DNA of 64,000 nt from Auriscalpium vulgare (Eukaryota > Basidiomycota > Agaricomycetes > Russulales > Auriscalpiaceae), in NCBI GenBank assembly GCA_019915015.1, contig JAHBBC010000017.1, forward strand, positions 558,001-622,000. The letters are read 5' to 3'. Shown piece after piece: positions 11,045 to 21,122 of the stretch (positions are counted from its first letter, which is position 1; each line of letters opens with the position of its first letter). Position numbers and translations under genes: made by a program. The notes below the pieces were generated by a model. It did not search any database. It saw only the letters and a list, made by a program, of their open reading frames with translations, and had not been told where the DNA came from.

Positions 11045-13245
11045 ATGAGTCTCGAATCTCCCGGTGCCAGGTAAGCCTTCTCTGCCTGTCTCATCTCTGA
11101 GTGTCTGCTGAACAGGAATTTAGTGCGGAGCATCTCAGTGGCCTTGTCCCCCGAGCCGAAGAAGGCAGAGCAGCTCTCCTAGACTTGGTCGTGCATGAGC
11201 GTGATACTTTACAAGCCGCCATGCCCTCAACCAGTGCCGAGATCAACACACGTTCTGCCATATCGCGACTCCCACCTGAGCTGCTCGGGCTCGTCTTTTC
11301 GCACCTCGTGGAAGATGAAACAGAGCAACGTTTGCGCCTCCAGGATCGGACGGCGGGCCTCAAATGGACCTCAGTGACGCATGTTTGTCAACGGTGGAGG
11401 CAGATCGCCTTCGAGAATCCTCACTTGTGGCGCCACATCGTCTTCCCTACTTCCTCCGGACACCTATTGGACGAGTTTCTATCGCGTTCTCAAAAGACCC
11501 CGCTCGTTGTTTCGTGGGTATGGGACAATTCAAAGCGATTCATTCCATTGCCCAGCACGGCCCTCCCCCTGAAGACCCTGGACCGCGTCGAACGTGTCTC
11601 CATTGTCAACTTTGGCGGTAATGTTCACGATCTGAGCGGCCTCCTCGTCACCCCGGCGCCCTTGCTGGAAGCTGTGGAAGTCGGCTTCTGGTACGACTCG
11701 CAGCCCATCCGCTTGCCATCCGCTCTTTTCGCTGATCACGCCCCGCGCCTGCGCTACATTTCCCTTCGCAATGTTGCGCCCTTCCCGTGGTCCTCGCCGT
11801 TCCCCGGTATCGTTTCTCTCAAGCTCAAAGGGCCGTCGCTCACCCCTCAATCTGTTCCTGAGCTGCTCGACTCTTTACGGAGCATGCCCCTGTTGGAGGT
11901 GCTCGAGCTCGAGCGCTGCTTGCCCGTATTTCCCCAAGACTTTTCCGCCGCCGCCGCCGCTGACATGGTCGCTCCGGGTCATCTCAAGGAGTGCTCCCTG
12001 GACGATGACGTCGGGAAGTGCGTGGCATTCCTACAGCATCTGCGTATGCCACAGTCAAGTGTTATAATTCATCTCCATTGCGATTCCCTTGGCGATGTTG
12101 CACCCTTCCCGTGGTCCTCGCCGTTCCCCGGCATCGTTTCTCTCAAGCTCAAGGGGCCGTCCCTCACCCCTCCATCCATGCACAGGCTGTTCGACTCTCT
12201 ACGGAGCATGCCCCTCTTGGAGGTGCTCGAGCTGGAGCACTGCCTACCAGTATTTCCCCAAGATGTTTCCGCCGCCGACGACATGGTCGCCCTGGGTCAT
12301 CTCAAGAAGCTCTCCCTCGCCGATGACCTCGGGAAGTGCGCGGGATTCCTGCAGCATCTGCGTATGCCACAGTCAGGCGTTTTGTTGCATCTCAATTGCG
12401 ACATGGAAGACGACGCCACCGCGTTCAGAGCTTTGTATCCGTACATCGCTGCTGCGTCCTCCCCCCAACAAATCACCTCCATGGAAATCGAATCGTCAGA
12501 ACGTGGGGAGATCATGTTTCGAGGCTACCGAGGAGACGCGGGGAACGTCTGCAACGGCCCAGATAAACAATGCGATTTGAGCCTCTACTTCCAGTGGCAA
12601 GAGCGCGCGGCAGGCAGAACCGCCCATATGCTGCAGGAGCTGATCAAGGTCGTCGGCATCTGTGAACTACGCTATCTCCATCTCGATCTCGCACAATACG
12701 TAGAAGCCGTCCGGCCGGACGAGTTGGAGTTCTCAGAGTCATTCTGGTTGGACACGTTCGCCGCATGCCCGCTGCTGGCCAGCATTGAAGCGGAGAAGTA
12801 TTCAGGGATTTCTCTTTGCCCAGTCCTGGCGGCCGTCACGCTCGACGGAGTGGTTTGGGAGAGAAGCGACATACAGGATGACCACCAGACGCCAACCGGC
12901 ACGCTCGTGTGGCCCGCGCTTCGGGTCGTCTCCCTCCCGGACGTGGACATGAGGCACGTCTACGAGAATGGGCGCTCGCTGCACAAAGTCCTGGCCCAGT
13001 CGCTGCGGGATCGGAAGGCACTCGACTGCCCGGTGCACACGCTTGATCTCGATTCAGAAGGCCCGCGATGGCGTAGCCGGTTCGAGGACATGAACATCGT
13101 AGAGAATGTCACAGGTCGCAACCAGGTCGATCATGGGGACTCAAACTCAGAGTTCTTCGATGCTCTCGACGACGAAGACGACAGCGAAGACGACAGCGAT
13201 GAAGACGACAGTTATGAAGATGACAGCGATGAAGCGGCCAGCTAG
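11045..13245 (+). CDS. F-box protein with leucine-rich-like C-terminal region (copy 1)
   Basis: Probably a substrate receptor of an SCF ubiquitin ligase. Two exons (11045-11070 and 11124-13245) with a 53 nt intron give 715 residues. The start was chosen because a 26 nt first exon with the same design is present in the downstream paralogue. The acceptor at TTTAG (11123) keeps frame, whereas the more obvious AACAG acceptor at 11115 does not. A coiled-coil-like stretch (SAEINTRSAISR) precedes the F-box (LPPELLGLVFSHL, then TSVTHVCQRWRQIAFENPHLW, about residues 57-115). The rest resembles the degenerate leucine-rich part of basidiomycete F-box proteins. A 108-residue block starting APFPWSSPFPG occurs twice in tandem. 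The C-terminus is a very acidic Asp/Glu/Ser tail. It lies head-to-tail with the next paralogue. The target is unknown. Confidence 0.85.
11771..12418 (+). repeat. Tandem 324 bp intragenic duplication in F-box copy 1
   Basis: Two adjacent units (11771-12094 and 12095-12418) are offset by exactly 324 nt, or 108 codons, and remain highly alike, so the frame is kept. Each encodes APFPWSSPFPG at its start and LQHLRMPQS near its end. The downstream paralogue has only one such unit, so the duplication arose after the two genes separated, or one unit was lost from the other copy. Confidence 0.88.
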
Positions 13246-13716
13246 GATCTCCAGACCACAGGCCGGTAGCTTGAGCGGCGCTCCGGTAATATCTTGGCAG
13301 GAAGTTGTTGTGCACTTCCCAAGAGATTAGTGACCAGATACTTACCCGCTGCCGCTTGCCATAGGCTTAGTAGAGACATCTGTACAAAACTCATTTTGGT
13401 CTCTCAGATGGTGACCGTTTTCGATACCAATAGGACGCACGTCGAGTTCAAGATTTAGCCTTGTTGTTTTGCCCTCTATGTAAATAGTCGTTGTCCACTG
13501 TGCAAACCTATGTCCCATATCTCTTGGCGTAGTATATGACTCGCATTACCCGGCCTCTGGCAATACTTGCTGTGACGAACACGAGAGGTTGGCCTGCTAA
13601 CATTTCCAAATTTGGTCTTACCAACTTGAATACATTCGACAAATTTGCCAGCCAACCGCGTGCCAGCGCAGAAGTGCTCTACCACTTCAGCGGCAGCCAA
13701 CGCTGCAGTGGACCTC
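13246..13716. other. Intergenic spacer between the two F-box genes
   Basis: About 470 bp holding the terminator region of copy 1 and the promoter of copy 2. I see no coding signal. Confidence 0.6.
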
Positions 13717-15594
13717 ATGAATCTCGGATCTTCCTGTGCCAGGTAAGTAGTCTCTGCCTGTCTCATCTCTTCGGAATATCTGCTGAACAGTAATCTAAGT
13801 TCTGCAGATCGTTTCTGGCTATCCGCCACTCATGCTCGCGTTTTGCATCTCAAAAGCCCTGACCGTCCTGACCCCCGAGCTGAAGAGGACACAGCAACTC
13901 TCCGAAACTTGCTCTTGTGTGAGCGTAATGCTTTGCAAGCCGCCACGCGTTCAATCAGCGCCGAGATCAACAGACTCTCTGCCATATCGCGACTTCCACC
14001 TGAGCTACTCGGGCTCGTCTTTTCGCAGCTTGTGAAAGATGAAATAGATCAATATTTGCGTTGCCACGATCCAACCGCCCTCAAATGGACCTCGGTGACG
14101 CGTGTTTGCCACCGGTGGAGGCAGATCGCCTTCGACCATCCCCACTTGTGGCGGCACATCGTCTTCCCAACGTCCTCAGAAAGTCTGTTGGAGGAGGTTA
14201 TATCGCGTTCTAAAAGGGCCCCGCTCGTGCTTTCATGGGTATCCAAGCCAAACGGTCCCCGTCCCTTTCCCTGGCGCAGCGCGGCCCTCGCCCTGAAGAC
14301 CCTGGACCGCGTCGAACTTATCTCCATCGTCGACTTTGACGGCAATGTGTCCGACCTGCGCAAGCTTCTCGTCACCCCGGCACCCTTGTTGGAAGCCGTG
14401 GACGTTGGTATCCCTTCCGAATCGGAGCCCATCCACTTGCCAGCCACTCTTTTCGCTAATCACGCCCCGCGCCTACGCTACATCTCCCTTGGGAATGTTG
14501 CACCCTTCCCATGGTCCTCGCCGTTCCCCACCATCGTTTCTCTCAAGCTCAGCCAGCCGTGCCTTACCCCTCAATCCGTGTCCGAGCTACTCGACACCTT
14601 ACGAAACTTGCCCATGCTGGAGGAGCTCGAGCTCGAGTGCTGCTTGCCCGTGTTCACTCAAGGTTTTGCCGCCGCCGCCGACTTGATCGCTCCGGGTAAT
14701 CTCAAGAAGCTCTCCCTGTACGACGATGTCGAGAAGTGCGCCGGATCCCTGCAACATTTGCGCATGCCCTGGTCGAGCGTTGTGTTGCATCTCGGCTGCC
14801 ATACAAACGGCGATGCCACCGTGTTCAGAGTGTTGTATCCGTATATCGCTCCTGTGCATTCCCCTCGGCAAATCACCGCCATGGAAGTCGAATCGTCATA
14901 CCGGGGGCAGATCTTGTTTCGTGGCCACCTAGGAGACGTGAAGAACATATGTGACGGCCCAGCCACAGATGCGCAACCTGATCTGAGTCTCTCGTTTGGC
15001 TGGGATGATCTCAGTGCAGGCAGAACCGCTCATATGATGCAGGAATTGGCCGCGGTGGTCGGCGTCCGCGAATTACGCTATCTCCACATCGACCTCGAAG
15101 ACTCCTTCTGGTCCGATCCGCCGGAGTTTCCAGAGTCAATCTGGTTGGACACGTTCGCCGCATGCCCAAACCTGGAGGGCATAAAAGCGGAGCACAATTC
15201 AGGGATCTCTCTTTGCCGAGTCTTGACGGCCGTCACGCTCGATGAAAAGGTGTGGCGTAGAACAGACGTGGAGGATGGACCGCCGGATTCGACTGGCGCA
15301 CTCATATGGCCCGAGCTCCAGGCCATTTCCCTCTACCGGGCACCCATGAATCACGTCTACGATGATGGGCGTTCGTTGCGCAGAGTCCTTGCTCAGTCTC
15401 TGCGGGATCGGGACGAACGTCAGTGCCCAGTGGACGCTCTTGATTTCCTGTCATGCCAGGTCAAGCCGCGATGGCATAGGCGGTTCGAGCACATCGTACA
15501 GGAAGTCACATGTTGGGACGACGATGACGAGGACTTCGAGTTCGTTGATAGTGTGGAAAATAGCGAAGACGGGGGCGAGGAAGCGGCCAGCTAG
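13717..15594 (+). CDS. F-box protein with leucine-rich-like C-terminal region (copy 2)
   Basis: Tandem paralogue of the gene just upstream, and a likely SCF ubiquitin-ligase adaptor. Exon 1 (13717-13742, 26 nt), a 48 nt intron with acceptor GAACAG, and exon 2 (13791-15594) give 609 residues in one frame. The F-box reads LPPELLGLVFSQL followed by VCHRWRQIAFDHPHLW. The C-terminal part aligns with copy 1 along its whole length but contains the APFPWSSPFP unit only once. It ends in an acidic tail (DDDDEDFEF then EDGGEEAAS) and the same EAAS end as copy 1. The N-terminal 35 residues differ from copy 1, where the sequence is shorter. It converges on SSZ1, with under 100 bp between the stop codons. 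Confidence 0.87.
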
Positions 15595-15691
15595 AGTAAT
15601 TGTTACTTCAATCCGGGCACATATCTCGTGGAGCTTATATTCCAATTAATATCAACGGACGACGAGACAATCTATGGGTCAAGCCACGTAA

Positions 15692-17759
15692 CTATAGTGG
15701 TGGTACAGACACGGATGCCTTTTCCCCACTGACAGCAGTGCCTACCTCCCAGGCTGAAACTTCGACGCTCCCATCAGCCCCCAGCAAGAACTGTACCTCC
15801 AACCTCGTCCGCCACCTCCCCTTCTGCTTCTTCGCATTCTTCGTCTCAACAACCACGCTCGCCAAATATCCTTCCTTCTCAATCGTTTTCTCCTTCACTT
15901 CGATCTCTTCCTCTTCCTCGTCCTCTTCGAGCGGCTCCTCGTCCTCGTCTTTCGGTGGCTTCACCTTCTCCACCTTGACGCCCTCTTTCACCTCCCACAC
16001 CTCGAACCCGACGCGGTGCGGGCCACCTTCCTCGCCCAAATCAACGTCGAAGGCAATGTTACGGCGAGCCGGCACGGCGGTCTCACGCGGAATAACGCCG
16101 ATCCACTGCCCACCGAGCTCCGCGTCGCTTGATTCTTCGGGGAACAGTATCCCAATGGAACGCGTCGTCGCCTTCGCCCGCACCCACGTGCTGCCCTGTT
16201 CGAAGGCCTTGCGCACCTCCTCATCTTCGCCAGAATGCCCGATCTGCGCAAGGAGCTTCGCCTGCAGTGCGGCGCCGCGTGCGAGTAGTGTTGTCGGGTC
16301 GCCGATGCCCCCGCCAATAACTGTGCCTGCGGTAAATGGCGTGACAGTCGACTCTGGGCAACCTTGCGCGAGCGTCTCGTCGAGCCCGGGTAGGCTTGCG
16401 GAGCCACCAACGTAAACAATCTCGTCGACGTGCAGGAAATCGAGGTCGGCGGAGGCGAGGAGCTCTTGTGCCTTGGCGTAGACGGCGGAGTAAACGGAGC
16501 GCGCCTCCATGTCAAAGCGCATGCGGTTGATGGTGCCGGTGAAATCGAGGCCATCCTTGAGCGACTCGACAGAGCAAGTGGCAGCTCCGGGTGACGCAGA
16601 GATAGTCCGCTTCGTGTGCTCCAGGGCAAGGCGCAAGCGCGCCTCGGCACGGACATCCGCCTTGTCGGTTGACGGACACACAGTGAGCGGTGTCTTCGTC
16701 TTTTTGGTGAATTCCTTCGCGAAGAACTTGATCAACTTGTCATCGATCTGGTCTCCTCCGATGTTTGAATCGTATGAGCTGGCCAGGATGTGGAAGAGAC
16801 CGTGGCGAATCGAGAGAAGGGTAAGGGAAAGTGAAGAGGCGCCAAGATCTACGACGAGTTGAGTGCGATCGGGGTTGAGCCCATCCGCAAGGGGCCCTGC
16901 AGTCGTCGTAACGGCAGATGCACCAGCATCCTCCAAAAGTTGCAGAACATTGATCCCGGCGTTTTCGGCCACCTGGCGGACTGCTGCTAATTGCTTCTCG
17001 TCAAACCAGCCCGGTACCGTGATGACCGCGCCTTCGACTTTCTTCCCCAGGAAGTCCTCGGCCGACTGCAACAAGGACTTGAGGAAAATGGTAGCGACCT
17101 CAGAGGGTGTCAAGATGCGGTCGACGGGGACAGGTTCTGAGCGCGGAGTGGCGGTTTGAGATACGGCGGGCGTATTCGTTTTGGTGGTGAGAGCCGAAGG
17201 CGGAAGGGGGGATGGGGAGGCCTGTAAAACTTGCACTTTATAGGCGGGTTCGTCTGACACGTCGGGATGTTGAATAATGGGAGCCGACGTTGTCGATTTA
17301 TCTTTCGGGAGCTCGGAGAACCTGTTGGGGGGTTGGAGAAAGCACGCCTAAGACTTGGAAGACTCACTTTTTGCCAAGCAAGTTCCTGAAGCCCACTATT
17401 GTGTTGGACGCATTCTTCACCAGCTGCGCCTTAGCCTGGTTGCCGATGTACTGGACAAAAGACTCAGAAAATCAGCACGCCCGAAAAATGTTTATCACGC
17501 ACCGTTTCCTCCCCGTGAAACGAGATCGCACAGGCAATTTGACGTTCTCCATCCTCGTTGGCTATCGACTCTGCGAGGCCTTCCTGCAGTTTGCGATGCT
17601 CAGCAATGAACGAAGATCGCATACACAGTCGCGTACTTTTGTCAGGACCGCAATCGAAGCATACGAGTTTCCGAAGTTGATTCCGACGACGGTAGGCTGC
17701 GAGGAGGCTTCTACAGGCGCATTGGCACTGCCGTTGGGAAAGGTGCCGCTGATCGCCAT
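15692..17759 (-). CDS. SSZ1: Hsp70-like ribosome-associated complex subunit Ssz1
   Basis: Ssz1 is the atypical Hsp70 that pairs with the J-protein zuotin on the ribosome and helps fold nascent chains with Ssb. Four exons (17637-17759, 17503-17583, 17368-17450, 15692-17321) give 638 residues. The introns are 53, 52 and 46 nt, all GT-AG. The nucleotide-binding fold is recognisable: GINFGNSYASIAVL (phosphate-1 position), ANEDGERQIACAISF, LVVDLGASSLSLTLL (phosphate-2) and IVYVGGSASLPGL (adenosine motif). The canonical DLGTT and GGGTFD residues are replaced by FGNSY and GASSL, as expected for the non-hydrolysing Ssz1 branch. A charged insert (DEDEEPLEEDEEEEE) precedes the short C-terminal beta segment; there is no full-length Hsp70 substrate-binding lid. 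It is divergent from UBP14 and shares its promoter. Confidence 0.92.
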
Positions 17760-17987
17760 GGGTCTACAAGGGCAGATATAAGCAAGGGTACGAGAGCTGC
17801 GATCTGGCTGCGATTGAACAAATTTCAGTTGCCTCTGCATGGCACTAAATAATTACGTAACTAAATACTTCAGTATATTCTAGTGTGCTACGCGTCTTTC
17901 AACTCTTACCTTCCCCCAACCGCGCAGGTTTTGCGTGGCACTCGTGTCTCTTCCAATTCCAATCTCAAGCCGTCATACAGAAAGTGC
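17760..17987. promoter_or_regulatory. Bidirectional promoter between SSZ1 and UBP14
   Basis: Only 228 bp separate the two divergent start codons. The region is more A/T-rich than its surroundings and contains the palindrome TTACGTAA at 17853-17860, a bZIP-type core. Shared regulation of the two proteostasis genes is plausible but inferred. Confidence 0.6.
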
Positions 17988-20980
17988 ATGGCTGCCGCCG
18001 GCCTCGATCTTGGTGAGCTTACGCGCCTCCAACCGCCTAAGCTCTCGCAAGCTGTCCACCGTGAGGAGTGCACGCAATGCTTCGACAATCAGGTCTATCC
18101 GCCTGTGGCTCAATGGTGATATGACCCTTCTGAACGAAAACACAACAGGATGGGCCGCTAGGCGTGGATGTCTGTCTGACGTGCTTCAATGGAGGCTGTC
18201 TGAGCGAGGAGCGGCATCATGCCCGCACACACTTTGAGAAGACTGGCCACTCTTTCACCCTCAACATCAAGCGCAGACCCAAACCATCGTCCAAGAGGGT
18301 TTGTGAGGTCACCGCTCCTCGTAGACAAGAGCTAATGGATTGTCCAGGGTGATGGTGAAGAACCTCCCACAAAGATGACCAAGCTCGCGATCGTCGAGGA
18401 TCGTGAGGAGGACAAGTACGAGCACAAGTCAATTTTCAAGGACTGGAAGTCTGATCCAGTCAACGGAGCCGAGGTCCCCGGCGCCAGCGCCGATTCGTTC
18501 GTGAGGAGCCTGGTCGACGGTGTCATGACCTCCCTCTCTTCGGCGCGCCAATCGGAAGTAAAGGCTTGGGAGGAGGAGATTGCGCCGTGTGAGCACACCT
18601 TAACGTTGGAGCAAATTGTCTCCGGACCCATATCGGCGTCGGGTGCGTAACAACCATCCTCAATTCCTCGTGTACTAAACAGGAGGCCGGCCAGGTCTCG
18701 CGCACTGTACGCAGTGCGATCTGAAGGAGAACTTGTGGCTTTGCTTGACTTGTGGATCTCTCGGATGTGGCCGTCAGCAGTACGGAGGGTTCGGAGGCAA
18801 CGGTCACGGTTTGAAGCATTTCGAGGAGAGCGGACACCCTGTTAGCGTCAAGCTGGGGACAATCACTCCCGAGGGAGGGGCAGGTGTGTTTTACCCACGC
18901 GAAGTCTAGCAGGACCAGAACGTCTGACGGATATTCTCTAGACATCTACTGCTACTCGTGTAACGACGCGATGCTCGATCCAGGGCTGGCTGCCCATCTC
19001 GCCAACTTCGGTATCAACGTTCAGACCCAGACGAAGACAGAAAAGTCTATGACTGAGTTGGTATGGGGATGATCTTTACATTGCTAGACGCCAACTAACT
19101 TTGCTTGCAGCAAATCGAACAAAACTTGAAGTTCGACTTCTCGTTGACCGACGAGTCTGGAAACGCCTTGGAGCCCGTCTTTGGCCCTGGTCTCACCGGT
19201 CTTGCGAATCTAGGCAACAGGCACGTTGTCTGAACTAGTCGTTTTGGCCTCTCTAACTCCCTGGCAGTTGTTACATGGCTTCCGTTCTCCAGGCCATATT
19301 CTCTCTCGCGCCTTTCCAACATCGCTACTTTTCCGACGTCGCAAAACACTGGTCTACGTGCACCGAAGTCCTTCCCGCGAATTGTATAGACTGCCAGATG
19401 CACAAAATTGCCGACGGCTTGCTCTCTGGGCGTTACTCGCACCCGCGCACTAGTCCAACGGACCCGAAGGCAACCAGCCCACTCGCCCACGACTCTCCCA
19501 CTCCCGTCTTCCAGGAGGGCGTGCGCCCGGCGACGTTCAAAGCGCTCATCGGAAAGGGTCACGAGGAGTTTGCCACGATGCGCCAGCAGGATTCAGAAGA
19601 GTTCCTCACACATCTATTGACGGTACTGCGCCGCCACGCGCACGCGCAGAAGACGGGGAGTGCGGAGCCGACAGAAACCTTTGCATTCGGCTTGGAGCAG
19701 CGTTTGCAGTGTGGCGAGTGTCGCGGTGTGCGGTACCGCGTGGACACGCAAGACGTTGTCAGCGTGCCTGTACCCGCACGAGAGAAGGGCAAGGATGCTG
19801 ACGGTAAGGTGCTGTACGAAGATGTTGCATTGACGTCCGCACTTGACCTGGTGACCGGTGTGGAGGGGTTGGAGTATAAGTGCCCGCGTTGCCAGAAGAA
19901 TGTGATCGCAACCAAGTGAGCCGATCTCTCTGCTGAGCTTGCAATAGCGATGCTGACAGTTCGCAGACAGTCGAAGTTCGCGACCTTCCCGGAAACGTTG
20001 GTTATACATGCGAAGAAGTTTCAACTCGTTAACTGGGTGCCTGCGAAGCTTGGTAGGGAAGCCAATCTCAATGTGTGCCGTCTGCGTGCTAACGGTCACA
20101 CACCTTCCAGACATCCCCGTCATTCTTCCTGAGAACGACATCCTTCAGCTCGACCATTATCTCGGGAAAGGACTCCAGTCAGGCGAGGAAGAACTCCCCG
20201 AGGAGCAAGCTCGTCAGTCTGTTTATGATGCATCTTGGTGATCTCGAGCTGAATAGAAATTTAGCTGCAGCAAGTCTTCCGGAGTTCAATGCAGCGGCAC
20301 TGTCACAGCTTGAGGTGATGGGCTTCCCTCTCATCCGGTGCCAGAAAGCATTGCTTGCGACGGGCAACAGTGACCCTGAGGCCGCGATGGAGTGGCTATT
20401 TGCTCACATGGAAGATCCCGGTTCGTATCGCTTGCCTCGTCGATATCCACTCGCTGAATACATATGCAGACATCGACGCGCCGATCGGCCTTGGTGGCAG
20501 CGCTGGCTCTAAAGGGCCCGAACCAAGCGCCCAACAAATCGGCATGCTCGTAGATATGGGTTTCACGTCTGCGCAGGGGCGTAAAGCTCTTCTCGAAACT
20601 GTCCGTGCCCTTCACTATCTCTCAAACCTCTTTTGTTAATATAATTACTCTAGAACGGAGATCCAGAGCGTGCGGTCGAATGGCTCTTTTCGCATCCCGA
20701 CGACACGGGCGAAGACACGCCTTCGTCCGCCGCGCCAACAAAATCCACTACTGTGACTGCAGCGCCACCCGGCGGCTCCCCGACACTGCCCGCACGCTAC
20801 CGCCTCAAGGCATTCATCTCGCACAAGGGGCCGTCGGTCCACTCGGGCCACTACGTCGCGCACATTCGCGAGGGCGAGCAGTGGGTGTTATTCAATGATG
20901 AAAAAGTCGTGAAGGCGGATAAGGAAAGCGTGCAGAATTTGAAGGCGCTTGCATACTTGTACGTATTTGAGAAGGTGTAG
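17988..20980 (+). CDS. UBP14: Ubiquitin C-terminal hydrolase, Ubp14/USP5 (isopeptidase T) type
   Basis: This enzyme disassembles free, unanchored polyubiquitin chains from the proximal end and recycles ubiquitin. Twelve exons give 807 residues, the usual family length. Exons: 17988-18092, 18149-18298, 18348-18642, 18683-18883, 18942-19060, 19111-19220, 19268-19915, 19967-20052, 20111-20212, 20271-20420, 20470-20600, 20654-20980. Domain order: a cryptic N-terminal zinc finger (ECTQCF, CLTCFNGGC), the ZnF-UBP domain (HCTQCD through GHGLKHFEESGHPV), the Cys box GNSCYMAS with catalytic Cys328, and QQDSEEFL. Two CxxC pairs (CGEC, CPRC) then precede two UBA domains (about 606-655 and 675-715). The His box SGHYVAH carries His765. 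Intron 6 (19221-19267) must start with GC (AG then GCACGT) to join the Cys box correctly. Intron 9 uses GTCAGT. Confidence 0.93.
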
Positions 20981-21122
20981 GAAGGACGGGGAGAAGAATA
21001 CATAGCAAGCAATTGTACATTGATCATAGACCGCTCAGGTCGCTTTACGCGTCTATGACGACGACGGCACACCCGGGCCTTTACTGGAGGGTCCCTGACA
21101 CCGAAACGGTTGTGGATTTGGT

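Noticed and set aside
15600..16415. Plus-strand open frame of 271 codons
   Set aside because: It is the antisense of SSZ1 exon 4, with Ser/Thr-rich composition and no domain.
18093..18148. Candidate tRNA-like or separate small ORF around the first UBP14 intron
   Set aside because: It is fully explained as a 56 nt GT-AG intron whose removal gives the conserved DNQDGPLGV junction.
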